This document shows, piece after piece, positions 11,067 through 21,515 of a DNA stretch of 64,000 nt. Below the pieces are notes generated by a model. The model was not told where the DNA came from. It searched no databases and was given only the letters and a program-made list of their open reading frames with translations. Source of the stretch: Strobilurus pachycystidiatus (taxonomy: Eukaryota > Basidiomycota > Agaricomycetes > Agaricales > Physalacriaceae); the NCBI GenBank assembly GCA_019915135.1, contig JAHLMK010000017.1, forward strand, positions 558,001 to 622,000. Direction: 5' to 3'. Positions within the stretch are counted from its first letter, which is position 1. Each line of letters begins with the position of its first letter. A program made the translations under genes and the position numbers.

Positions 11067-12275
11067 TTATATTGTATCCAAATCAACAACCCAGTTGGGA
11101 TCATCGTCCTTGTCGGTATAGCGAGTCGGGGGACCTTTAGGACTATGTGGAGGTGTAACGTCAAGTTCAATGTCCCAGACGGGACTCGGACTACGAGGAG
11201 GACGAGGTCTCGGAATTGAAGCGGGAGCATCTGACGCCTTTTCCTTCCCCTTCGACAAACCCGTTTGGCTAGCCAGAGAGCTGCCTTGCGTCGCCATTAG
11301 AGTAGCAAGAGACGTCGTCGCATTATTCCGGAACGGTTTGTCGAAAGCATTCTTGATGTTCTTGACCTTTACCTGGCCAAAACCGGGGAGATCCTGTAGT
11401 CGAGCTGCATCTGCCTTCGAGATGTTGGCGAAGCTCTGGAGCAGCGTCAGCTCTGCATCCATTTCTGGCTTGCATGGATAACGTACCCCAAAGGCCGTCC
11501 GCAGAGTCTGGACGTCAGTTTTGTTGACTTTACTGATACTGGTCAGAGAGCTCCGCAACATGGAGGTATAGTCCTTGTCGACACGTTCTTTGATGAGGTC
11601 CGGCGGCTTGTGCTCAAACTGCTTCAGTGTCGCCAGGTAATGTCCGGCTTCTTCAGACCTGCGCGCCACTCGAATCAGAGAGAACTTGTATGACCAGCTT
11701 GATGGACGTACGAGAAGGCGACGAGGATGGTGATATTGTTTATGAGACATATCTGAAGGCGCTGTTGGTTTTGCGCGTCATGTACTGGCAAGATCGAGAC
11801 TCGCCTTCGTCAACTCTCGTATGGGATCTCGGTGCTCTGTCTGTGGTCATGATTTGAGGAGAATCAGAAAGGGACATACGATATACTTACCACATCACAT
11901 TGAATGAGAAGGATTCTTAAGTTGTAGGATATGCCTAGTTTTTCGATACGCGTAGTGATGTATTCTGGATGAAGACGGTGGTATTTCAGACTGTTCCGTG
12001 GACGATTAGCGCCGTATAGAGTGGTGAGGAAAGCTATATACCTCAAGAAAAGTACACCCGTAGTTCTTCCGACTTGATAGTCTGCGATGATATCGCCGTA
12101 TTCCTTCCCTACATTGCGTATACTTTCGAGTATAGGATTGCCGCGCTACAGTACTCATACGAGTTGATACGCGTCTTTGAGTGCAGAACACGTCATTTAC
12201 CTGTAAGGGGTTCATTATGATGTTGTTTCCAGCGTTCGCTGGTACGACGACGGGCGGTACTTGCGGCTGAGCCAT
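11067..12275 (-). CDS. ERCC1: ERCC1/RAD10/Swi10 nucleotide excision repair subunit
   Basis: ERCC1 is the non-catalytic partner of the XPF/Rad1 endonuclease that makes the 5' incision in nucleotide excision repair and acts in crosslink and recombination repair. The start at 12275 gives MAQPQVPPVVVPANAG. After a short intron comes RGNPILESIRNVGKEY, then YQVGRTTGVLFL and LKYHRLHPEYITTRIEKLG, the conserved nuclease-like central fold without catalytic residues. The C-terminal part carries LATLKQFEHKPPDLIKERVD and a tandem helix-hairpin-helix with FANISKADAARLQDLPGFG followed by KVKNIKNAFDKPF. This HhH2 unit normally pairs with XPF. The last ~90 residues are a Pro/Ser/Asp-rich tail of unknown role ending VVDLDTI. 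Introns are at about 11745-11830 and 11885-12210. The gene appears intact. Confidence 0.92.
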
Positions 12276-12460
12276 CTTAGGGAGACACGAGTTGGTGGAA
12301 AGAGTTAAAGAGGGGCGGTCGCGCTGCCGCCGATCAGTGAATCATGGTCCCGATTTGGCAACTGAGCGCTGGTCCGCCTGGCTCGTCGACCTTGATCATG
12401 ATGCCTTAGGTACGCTGTTCCGCCTGACTCCCAGCCCCAGTAGACATTCACGCTGTACTC

Positions 12461-12859
12461 TTACACATCGCAAGTGTATATTGATGGTCTATGAGAAGCT
12501 CGCTCGACCATTCCATCATTGACAGCGTCGGTGCGATATGTCTGATAGTATACTTTATCACCAGCACCTGATATGCATAGCCAGTTCGCCTGTTCGTGCG
12601 GAAGCAGCAATTGAGTAACGATATCAGAAAGGATCATGTCAATAGGTTCTAGTTCTAGATCTTCGTGAGTACTCGATCAGCACAGTTTGCTCTTCGCTCT
12701 CCTCCTGGCAGCAGATTGTTGAGCATACATCTCCATGAACAAGGGCACAAGGAGTATTGACGATCGTTGAATTTGGGCACAGACGTGTGTTAGGGCAGAT
12801 GCACCACACAGTCTATGCTTATCGCTGATGACTATCGGTGCTACTCTATCTGAATCCAT
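12461..12859 (-). CDS. Small unidentified protein (about 112 residues), two exons
   Basis: Splicing an intron of about 57 nt (GTATGC donor near 12730, acceptor near 12674) joins two open segments. The first begins [15 protein letters not shown] and includes ALTHVCAQIQRSSILLVPLF. The second reads THEDLELEPIDMILSDIVTQ, then ANWLCISGAGDKVYYQTYR, and stops at 12461. The composition looks protein-like and the splice signals are good, including a GCTGATC branch-like site. I recognise no family. The ATG at 12859 overlaps the last codons of HDA1 on the same strand (ATGGATTCAGATAG contains the HDA1 stop), which is odd for a eukaryotic gene. A downstream start, a further 3' exon or chance are all possible. 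Confidence 0.3.
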
Positions 12860-15718
12860 TGAGTCGTGCTCGTGGCGCTGCAGTCTTCAGTGGGTGTTGG
12901 CCCAACTGGGCCTGAATCCATTCCTGTATTGCTGGAAGGGCCTTAAGCATAACTTTTGCCGGCTCTATGGCATTCTCTGAGATCATTTTGTGAGATTATA
13001 CTGAACGGCCCCCAAAAGTCGTGAAGTACACACCTATTTCAAGGATGCCGGCGTGTCTCCTGATTTGCTTTTCACCCTCAGAAGGGCGGGTAACAGAGTG
13101 GTCAGCAGGCAGGACGAGCAGCGAGTGCTACAGAGGACGATGACGGTCAGTGAACGTATAGCACGGATTGAATCAAATCCTACGTCAGAATACCATTCTA
13201 TAAATTCATCGAGACGTGGAATCGAGGGAAAGTTAGACATGCCGACGATCTGTACGACCGACTTGATCACGTCTCTGTCTGCTGTTAGCCCTAATCATTG
13301 CACCGTCTCAGTATAAAGGTTGGGGTTTGCCACAGGAAAGATGTACATCTCTTGTCTAGGCATTTCATCATCGGCGCGCATCCAAGACCGTTTCCGATGA
13401 AAACAACGCGTTGAGCTTTCGTTATACTGGACAGTGCGATTAGCAGAGCCTGGCGCGTAATGAAGGCCTTACGAAATGTAATTGTCCCAGAGGTAGAACA
13501 ATACATCTGTTCCCGGGCCAACTTTCGTCTTCTGGCGCTGAAGAAAGAGAGTTGCCAGATGATAATAGTAGAATAGGAACTTCGTACCCGGACTGCAGGA
13601 ACAGCACCTTGGGGAGGTTTGGGAAACAGGTTGATGTCCAGTAGTGAATATCCCGAAGTTTTCGCCCAGTCGGTCACTGCGCGTGAAATATTGATCTACG
13701 AGTGAAGTTGGAACATGAAGAAGGCCAGAAGAGGGGGGGAAATGATAGCATACTAAATATGAGCGCTCGAGGTTTATATCACAACTTGCAGAAGACTGTA
13801 GCTCTCCTCGCAGATTGCCGCTGTCGACGTGTTTAGAATAGGAGCGATGGCGATTGGACTATCATACAATTCGTGGATGAAGATGACCATTGTGCTGTTG
13901 GTGATGAGATCGGGACTGTTGGACAAGATGTCAACTGACTTGACAGCGAAGAGGATTGAGTTTCCTACGTGCACATCACTTGGGACGAAAATCGCTGTGA
14001 GAGGTCCTCCTTGACCAAATGAAGCTCCATAAGGCCGTGACTCTTGTAGAGATAGTGCTGTCGATGCGCCTTGAGAATTTCTAGCAAGAGGTCAAGCCCA
14101 GGCTCAAGAGCGACAAAGTTCACGAACCCATGACGGAAACAGTAAGGCCCGAATTAGCTATTAGACTGTCAAATTGACACGTTAGAGGTTAAGATATCGA
14201 GTGTGACGGACGTGGAGGTGGTTCCGAGGCCTTGGCCCTGATGTTCTTCCAGTGTCGACTTTGAACTTTGGCGACTTGCCAGATAGTCTCCGTCGCAACT
14301 TCGCTGGCCATAAGTGGGGGAAGCTCCGGGGGGGAATCACCAAGAAGAATTTGAGTGACAGCGAGTGCAGATTTGGAAATCGCCTCGATGTTGTACCCTC
14401 CCTACTCGACTGTCAGCCCATGAGGGAATTATGTTGTTGTCATACCTCGAGCGCAACCACCAATCTTCCGCCCGCTAAGCCAGCCAGCATGTGCGTCATA
14501 TGTGCGTATCCTGCAGGTGATACATGACATTCACCCAGTTCGTCACCCTCGGCAGCGTCAAAACCAGCACTTACTAGGATCGTTCGTTCAACACTGTTTA
14601 CATGATAAAATGGATATTCCGTACTTATCACGAGTTCGGGCGCAAATTCCACGGCGATGGGCATGACGATGGATTGGAAGGCGTACAGATAGTCAGCGTC
14701 CGTCATCTGCGCCTCAGGCCATGGAACATTGACCGAGCTAAACCATATTGGTCAGCAAGAATAGATGACACTGAAGGGTGTCGACATACAAACCCAGACC
14801 TGCTCCTTCGCCGCAGGATTCCATGCCACCAAAGTCGCTACAGGGGTAAAATGTCCCATCCTCGTAACGGTGTATGGAAATGTACAAGACATTGGGATCA
14901 TCGTTGAAAGCAGATTGTGTGCCATTTCCTGCAAAGAATTGAGTAAGAGGAAGACCTTCCAAGCAGCATGACTACCATGGTGAATATCCCTTGCAAGAAC
15001 ATTTAGCATACTTTGTCGTCGCGATTCCACTCATGGGACTCACCAGTCGAGTATCAGTATACGCTTGATGGGAGTCGTCTCTTGAACAGATCGCGCTGCT
15101 ACAGCGACGTTGTTGAAGAAACAGAAGCCCATATGCTCTTCTGGCTCGGCGTGATGGCCAGGAGGGCGTACGATGGCAATCGCCTTTTTGATGGACGAAT
15201 GTGGAGAAGCAACAGCCATGCACGCCTCAATGACGCCTCCACAGCTAAGAAGTGCAGCACGCGTAGTACCATCCATGACATATAGAGACAGTTGCTCATA
15301 GTAAGCCGCCGAGTTTACAACCTCCTGGCTGGTAATATCTAATGACCCTGATCAGTCATGACAGAGAGACAGAGTGAGCAGCAGTACGCTGGAAGGCCAT
15401 GACTTTATTCCAGTGGTCTTCGCTGTGAACTAGCAGGGCCTCCTCCTTATGCACTGCCCTGATGGGAATCTGGCTCATGCGTTCCACGCACCGCGCCGCC
15501 TGCAACTGGTTGAATATACCTATAGTGCGTTCAGGGCGCTCTGGGTGATCTTCGTTGAGAGTGGAAAAGTGGACCCCCATCTCGGTAGAGAAGACAAAGC
15601 CTACGGACTGAGACGCGTCTGGTTGTATTGGGGTGGACATGTGCCCATTGTGTGGCGCGCCGTGGGGAGGATCCACGTCCATTGCGGCGACGCGTGATGT
15701 GCTCGGCCCGGCCTCCAT
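12846..15718 (-). CDS. HDA1: Class II histone deacetylase HDA1 with C-terminal Arb2 domain
   Basis: A zinc-dependent lysine deacetylase of the HDA1/Clr3 class, a nuclear co-repressor. The start at 15718 gives [18 protein letters not shown], then the catalytic entry [18 protein letters not shown]. Active-site blocks appear once exons are joined: [20 protein letters not shown], then ILDWDIHHGNGTQ spread over three exons (the two splice sites lie inside and just after DIHHG), [21 protein letters not shown], and [20 protein letters not shown]. The region from about 14150 down to 12846 matches the Arb2-type domain of fungal Hda1 ([56 protein letters not shown]) and ends [11 protein letters not shown] followed by a short basic tail. 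All catalytic His and Asp residues I can check are present. About ten short introns. The neighbouring transcription factor is not obviously linked. Confidence 0.92.
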
Positions 15719-15839
15719 GTCGCGAGAAAACGAAAGAAGTGAACGGACGCGACGCCGTCGACGTCAAGATCAAGCTCGGTTCTACTCAAAAGGCTTTCGA
15801 GGCTAACAGGCACAAACTGATGCTTCAGCGCACGTGCTG

Positions 15840-16960
15840 TCTACGTTCACCTCAAATTGAAACTGTAACTTTGACTTCAAGCTGCCTTCAAGCAATCTGC
15901 GACGCGGTTCCATTCTCAATAGCGGTGTCAGGGACAATCCTATCATCTCTCAGCTTGTCAACAACCACTCATTGTCTACAAACTTCCCAGCGGACGTGGG
16001 CCAGGCCTGGCAGCTTTTGCAGGCCCAACATCCCGTGTTGCATACTGCTTTTGTCGCGATCTCTCCTTGCAGGCTGTCTTACTGGAGCAATCAGGTCTAG
16101 AAAATCATCTTGGAAGTTGTGGATTCGGGGGGTGAGTGTGATCAGCAGGTGAAGAAGCAGGTCGGGCACGAGTACCACACGCGTTCGGACCTGTTCGCTC
16201 CACCGACAGGGCGAGATCAAGTAGTTTACATGGGTAACCAACTCGCAGCTCTTTTCCTGATTTTGCACCATTCCACATCCGGCGCGGTGCTTTTGGTCGC
16301 TTCTCCGTTGAAGTCTGTACTGAACTGTCCTATGTTAGACGCAAGGTCCGTTCAGCGATTAGTCTCTTACCTATGCGGGCTCTACGAAAATTTCCACAGC
16401 CGCTTGACGTTCAACGTCCAACCCTGGTCAGACGCGTGCCTCTGAAGATCTGAATCTTTGGCAACCGGCCCGACATCTTCATTGATGTCGACCCTTCCAG
16501 ACGAGGACATGATTTGTCCGACCTACTGCAATGCCAGTCTTCCGCAGGCCGTTGTACTCACTGTCTGGGGACGTATCGCGCGGCATCCTGTACTTGCCGA
16601 TGTTCGTTGCTAAGGACTGCGGTCAACACTGGGTCAACATTCTAACTCAAATCAAACCAGGGGAAACTCGTAAGACTACAGTACGTCCAGTGTTCTGACC
16701 CTATACTTAACGATGGAGGTCTTGAAGGACACCAAAGGAGCGTTCCGGTAGGTGCTCTCTGGCCAGTATCATTTTGTAGTCGGATGGGAGACGAGGACTG
16801 GTGGGAGGGCGCCTTGACTGGAACAAGCGCGAAACGGCCTCGAGCGATCTTGTTCTCAAAACTGGTCCGGTGAAATGCCACTTGGTGCGCTTTATTCCGC
16901 TCGATAGTGTTATGCGTCATAGGCTCGCGGGTCGCAAGGCAACCAAGCGAAGAGGCTGAA
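15840..16960 (+). pseudogene. Relic of an acyltransferase/condensation-like gene
   Basis: Protein-like segments run in one direction but change frame and carry stops. They include RDNPIISQLVNNHSLSTNFP, GQAWQLLQAQHPVLHTAFVA and RLSYWSNQ followed by a stop near 16097. They continue with QLAALFLILHHSTSGAV near 16230-16283, NRPDIFIDVDPSRRG and KDCGQHWVNILTQIKP. The LHHSTSGA segment resembles the HHxxxDG active site of the condensation/BAHD/trichothecene-acetyltransferase superfamily, but the Asp and the Gly after it are changed. Introns could explain some but not all breaks. I read it as a decayed gene; a badly modelled active gene cannot be excluded. It lies between the HDA1 promoter and the transcription factor. 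Confidence 0.4.
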
Positions 16961-17289
16961 GTATCTCCGAGAAATTCTTTCCGTTGCTAGCGCCGAAATG
17001 GTGTGTCAATTGAATACGGCTTTTTTGTCCAGATCTGTGTGCGCAGTCGTACTTGGCGCTCACACCGGGATTTCTAATCTTAGTTTCCAAATGGTACCTC
17101 CTGCAAGTTGGCGTGCCTGGCGCAGCCGCCTCAAAGACTCTGCTCTATTTTTGCTTCGTGCCTCCTTTTTATCACAAGCATCGCCATTTCTCTTTCTTTC
17201 AATCTCTATCCTATTAATCTGGTTGTTCTTTTGCTCCTCTGCGGTGCCGCCGCGCGCGCTCCTACACTTCTCGTCACCCGGCTTACTAC

Positions 17290-20200
17290 ATGCTGAACTC
17301 TCCCCAGTCAGCCTCCTCAGTCGCTGGTTCCACCACCTCTCGTGTCAAGATGGCCGGGCTATCATCTGAACACTCTGATGACCCATCCTATAATAAGAAA
17401 CGGAAGATCGACCGCGCCTGTGACGCCTGCCGCCGCAGAAAGATCAAGTGCGATGGTCCCAAGATGCGCAACAATATTTGCACCAATTGCCTCCAGAGCC
17501 GCAATGCTTGCACCTATGTGTATGTTACTCTGTCTTCCGTGACCATGTAGTTCAATTTTCTCTTAGGGAGACTTCCAAGCCTAGGGGTCCACCGAAGGCG
17601 TATGTTCCCAGTTCACGTCGCCAAATTTTGCTTGCTGATCTGAACTTTTAGTTATGTTACTGGCCTAGAAAGTCGAATGAAACATATGGAAGAATTGTTG
17701 CAACGAGTACGTCGCCGCTACTTCACGCGTTTGAGACTGACCGACAATACTATCGGATACAGCTTTGGCCCGACACTGACTTCTCTGATGAGCTGGGCCC
17801 TTCTGTCGTGATTGGCTCTTGGAGAGACCAGGAACCGTCGACTCGAAGCTCTTCGCAAGGCGCAGATGGGACACAACCCGCGAAGCCAAGTTCCGCCGCC
17901 ACTGAACACTCACTGTCGGACTCGTTGTTCTCTCCTTCTGCTCCTCTAGGCTTTTCCAGTCATCTCTTACTCAATCCGCCTGTAGCCAACCGACGACGAC
18001 CTACAAGCAAGCGCCTGCAGGCCCCAAACGACATCGACCTCATGTTATTTACTGATGCAGAAGAACTGGTTGAGGATATCGGTGGGCAAACCTATCTAAG
18101 TCAACCTCAAACGGGACCTGCCTTTGTTGGAGAAACTTCTCACCAGCGTTTCCATGGAGACAGTAGCAACATGCGGCTGCTCGATGCTACTCGAAAGTTC
18201 AAACATCTGCGTAGCCTGGAAAGTAGCAACGATGGTTCGCCACTGCCTAGCTCTGAATCAAAGCACAACTTTCTTAGGCGGCCAGAATTCTGGCGCGCTC
18301 CCAGAGTGAGTTTCTTTCGAGCCCGCCTCCAGCCGTCGCCTGACGTATAACTAGTGGGAAATCATATCCGAAGGGAACGATGCGCTGCTGCCGGAGATCC
18401 AGTCTCACCTGCTGACCAAGTTTCCTCCCAAAGACCTGGGTGACAAGCTCGTCGAATTGTACTTCACGCACATCAACGTGCAACTGCCGCTGTTGCATAA
18501 ACCCACTTTTGAGCGCCACTGGAAGGAATCTCTGCACGAGCGTAACTTCTGGTTCGCCGGTCTGGTCTTGGCCCTATTTTCTGTGGCAAGTCGTTACTCA
18601 GACGATCTCCGCGTACTATCGAAGGATAGCAAACAGCGAGGGAACGAAAGCGACTGGACAAGTGCTGGATGGGGATTTTTCCACTCGGCTATGCGTATGT
18701 GGTCCTGGTAGTCGTTGCTAGACGTCGTTTCATGCTGATATCCAGAGGTTCATCGAGCTCGACGGAGTCTTATCTACCCCGCCACACTATTCGAAATACA
18801 AGGGCTCACCGTCAGTACCTTACGCTGCTCCATCGTCTTGAGACTGAAAAGACATTCAAAAACAGCTGTTGGCAATGTTTCTGTCTGGAACCAATCACGA
18901 AGCTGTCGCTTGGCATTTCGTTGGGGTTGGGATTCGAAAGGCTCAGGATGTCGGCGCACATCGCAAGACAGTCTACGGGGCAAAGCCGAAGGTCGTCGAG
19001 GAACTTTGGAAACGCGCTTTCTGGGTGCTCCTAGCTCTTGATCGCATCGCAAGTCAGTCTATGGGTCGCCTGTTGGCTGTCGCAGAAGAGGAGTCAGTTT
19101 CTGGTGGACTCGTCGCCACTCTCCATAGCGCTAACCCTCTACCCAGCTACGATCTCGATCTCCCTGTGGAAGTCGACGACGAATATTGGGAACCGGAGGA
19201 GTCATCGCAAGCCTTTTGTCAACCGTCTCACATTCCTTCCAAAATCACTGCTTTCAATTTGTGGATCAAGTTGACGCAAATCAACGCGTTCATTATGAGG
19301 ACAATCGTGAGTTTCCCGGCCCTCAAATGCTAGCTCAACCATTCGGCACTCATTGCTCCACCAGTATGCGACTGACTCTACAAAGGTCCTCATGGGTCGT
19401 CCAATCGGCAAGCCTGAGCAAATCGTGTCGCAAATCAATGCTGCGCTCACGGAGTGGGTCGAAGCCGTCCCTGAACATTGTATGCATCACCCAGAATCCA
19501 TTCTGGCGCTCACTTGCTCACGAATCGTAGTCCGGACCCGAAATAATAGCGACCAAGTGTTGACAAACTGGTCCACCACACTGTACATCTCGTACTATCT
19601 CACCCAGATGCTCCTTTACCGTCCTTTCATTCCTGCTCCGAATGCAACCTCTATGTTCCCTTTTCCCGCGCTGTCAATCTGCACTGACGCTGCCCGATCG
19701 AGCGCACGTATCATTGAAGAGCAACTGCTGCGGGGAATCTGGAATGTTCCTAACCTCATCGCTTGCTCGGTCATTTCGGCAGGTCTACTACTCGTACACG
19801 TGTGGAAGTTGAAACACAAGGACAAGGCTGACAGAGAACGCGGAGTGGAGAGGGGACCGCCGATAGCTCCTACGCTGGACTCTCTATTATACGACATCAA
19901 TGTTTTCATCAAAGTACTGCAATGGACATCACAGCGGTATGAGAAAGTAAAACATGTCCTGTGAGCTTGGTCTCATTATTTGAAAGGCATACACTCATTC
20001 ATGACAATCGTACAGATCCCAAATCAATGCGGCATTACCTGGACCTGAAGAGGATGATGCGGCCAATTTCGAGGCTCGCCAGCAGATTAGCCATGATTTG
20101 GCCTACGGCCGTGTTTCCATCGGTGCTGTTCCCGTGGAAACAGACAAGGACCATAGTCAGGAGGTTATATGGGATGGCAGTCTCTCAACGCCACCCTTTA

Positions 20201-20799
20201 TATCGCCACCGCGACATGTACGAGGAACATCTTTTGTGGCTCCTACAGTCCGCGCTCCTCGATCTACATCGTCGACTGACGGTGTACCTCTGTCCTCAGC
20301 CACCACCCTCTCCGCTACCCCCTTGTCTTCGGCCTCATCATACTCTGAGCAGAGCATGTATCGTTCTGATGATGTCCTCCGTGTCTATAATAACGAGAGG
20401 ACTCGATATATGTCTGTACCACCCCGCATCAATAGGTATTCTCAGGACACTGATACCTTGCCGCGTCCTCATATCTCACGTGTATCATCGTACCAGCAGA
20501 TGCCGCAATCCTCCCCTGCGTACTATGGCAAGTCACGGTCCTTACATTTTTCTTCAACCAACGACGTGGAAATAGATCATGCTGGGGACATTGAAGAGGA
20601 TCCGTGGCGGTCTTTCGGGGACGAGGACGAGGACGACGCCATGGACCCCATGAATCATAGCCACCAGCCGCCGATATCTGACGCACGATCTGTTCCGGCG
20701 CCTATATTGCACTCAACCGACAGGCGGGTCCTAAGGTGGGTTCGTTCGTCTATACGTGCTTCTTTTTCGACATTTAAGGTTTCAGCAGATGATTGCTAG
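17290..20799 (+). CDS. Zn2Cys6 fungal transcription factor with fungal_trans domain
   Basis: A nuclear DNA-binding regulator. The start at 17290 (MLNSPQSASSVAGSTTSRVK) is preferred over the ATG at 17350 because related basidiomycete proteins carry a similar Ser-rich leader. The zinc cluster reads CDACRRRKIKCDGP with three further Cys ending NACTYV. It is followed after introns by a Pro-rich linker and the coiled-coil dimerisation start YVTGLESRMKHMEELLQ. The fungal_trans (middle homology) domain begins LVELYFTHINVQLPLLHKPT and continues through FWFAGLVLALFSVASRYSDD, AVAWHFVGVGIRKAQDVGAH and LWKRAFWVLLALDRIASQSM. The 3' third is Ser/Thr/Pro-rich and disordered with an acidic patch (GDEDEDDAMDP). 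The end is uncertain: a retained reading gives 20799, while a final intron would stop at about 20792. Target genes cannot be predicted. Confidence 0.9.
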
Positions 20800-21515
20800 G
20801 CTGGGACCCACCACAAGCGCGACACATCAGTGCAAACAACAGACGCTCCTACCACTCGAGTATACCTGAAACAGCCAAAAGGCTCGACACCGAGTGTTTA
20901 TTCGCCTCCATCCACTGTACCGCAAACCTCATGACTCTTCTGTGTATCAACTAGTAAAACTTGTACTCTCACGTCTTTTCGCGATGTCATCATTATGTTC
21001 GTTCCAGTATATACCCCATTTGTATTTCGTAGCATCTCCAGATACCCAGACCGCCGACCCTCTTCATCTTCTGTGCTGGCGTCCTTCTTTATTACATTCT
21101 TCGCTGTAGTCGGCCTGGAACAGCGGGATAGATTCTCTGCTCTGTTGCCGTTTCGTGACGCCAAAGTGTATATGTACTCCTCCTCATGCCGGTGACTGTT
21201 GAAGCCTGAATTTATTCATCGGGTATGAAACAAACTAGTTCCCAGAGGTTAGTTAAGTACTACCTAATCACTTTGATTGAAGAGTTGGCGATTTAGAAAC
21301 TTGGTAAAGATTTCAAAGACCACCCGGTGTGACAAACGGTAGCAGGCCATGGAAGACTAGATAACGATCATCACATCTCGCCCAAGCGACTAGTAGTATT
21401 CAAGTGACAGTTAGCTATACAGTACCAAATCAGAGGCTACAGAGTGCGTGCTAAACAGGTTTTGTCAAAGTGCCCAATACAAAAGATCAGCACGTCTAGT
21501 ATCTATCGCCACAGG
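20800..21515. other. Convergent intergenic region
   Basis: This is the 3' flank of the transcription factor and of UBR1. It is rather AT-rich from 21200 onward. Only short unconvincing ORFs are present and I see no RNA gene or repeat. Confidence 0.5.
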
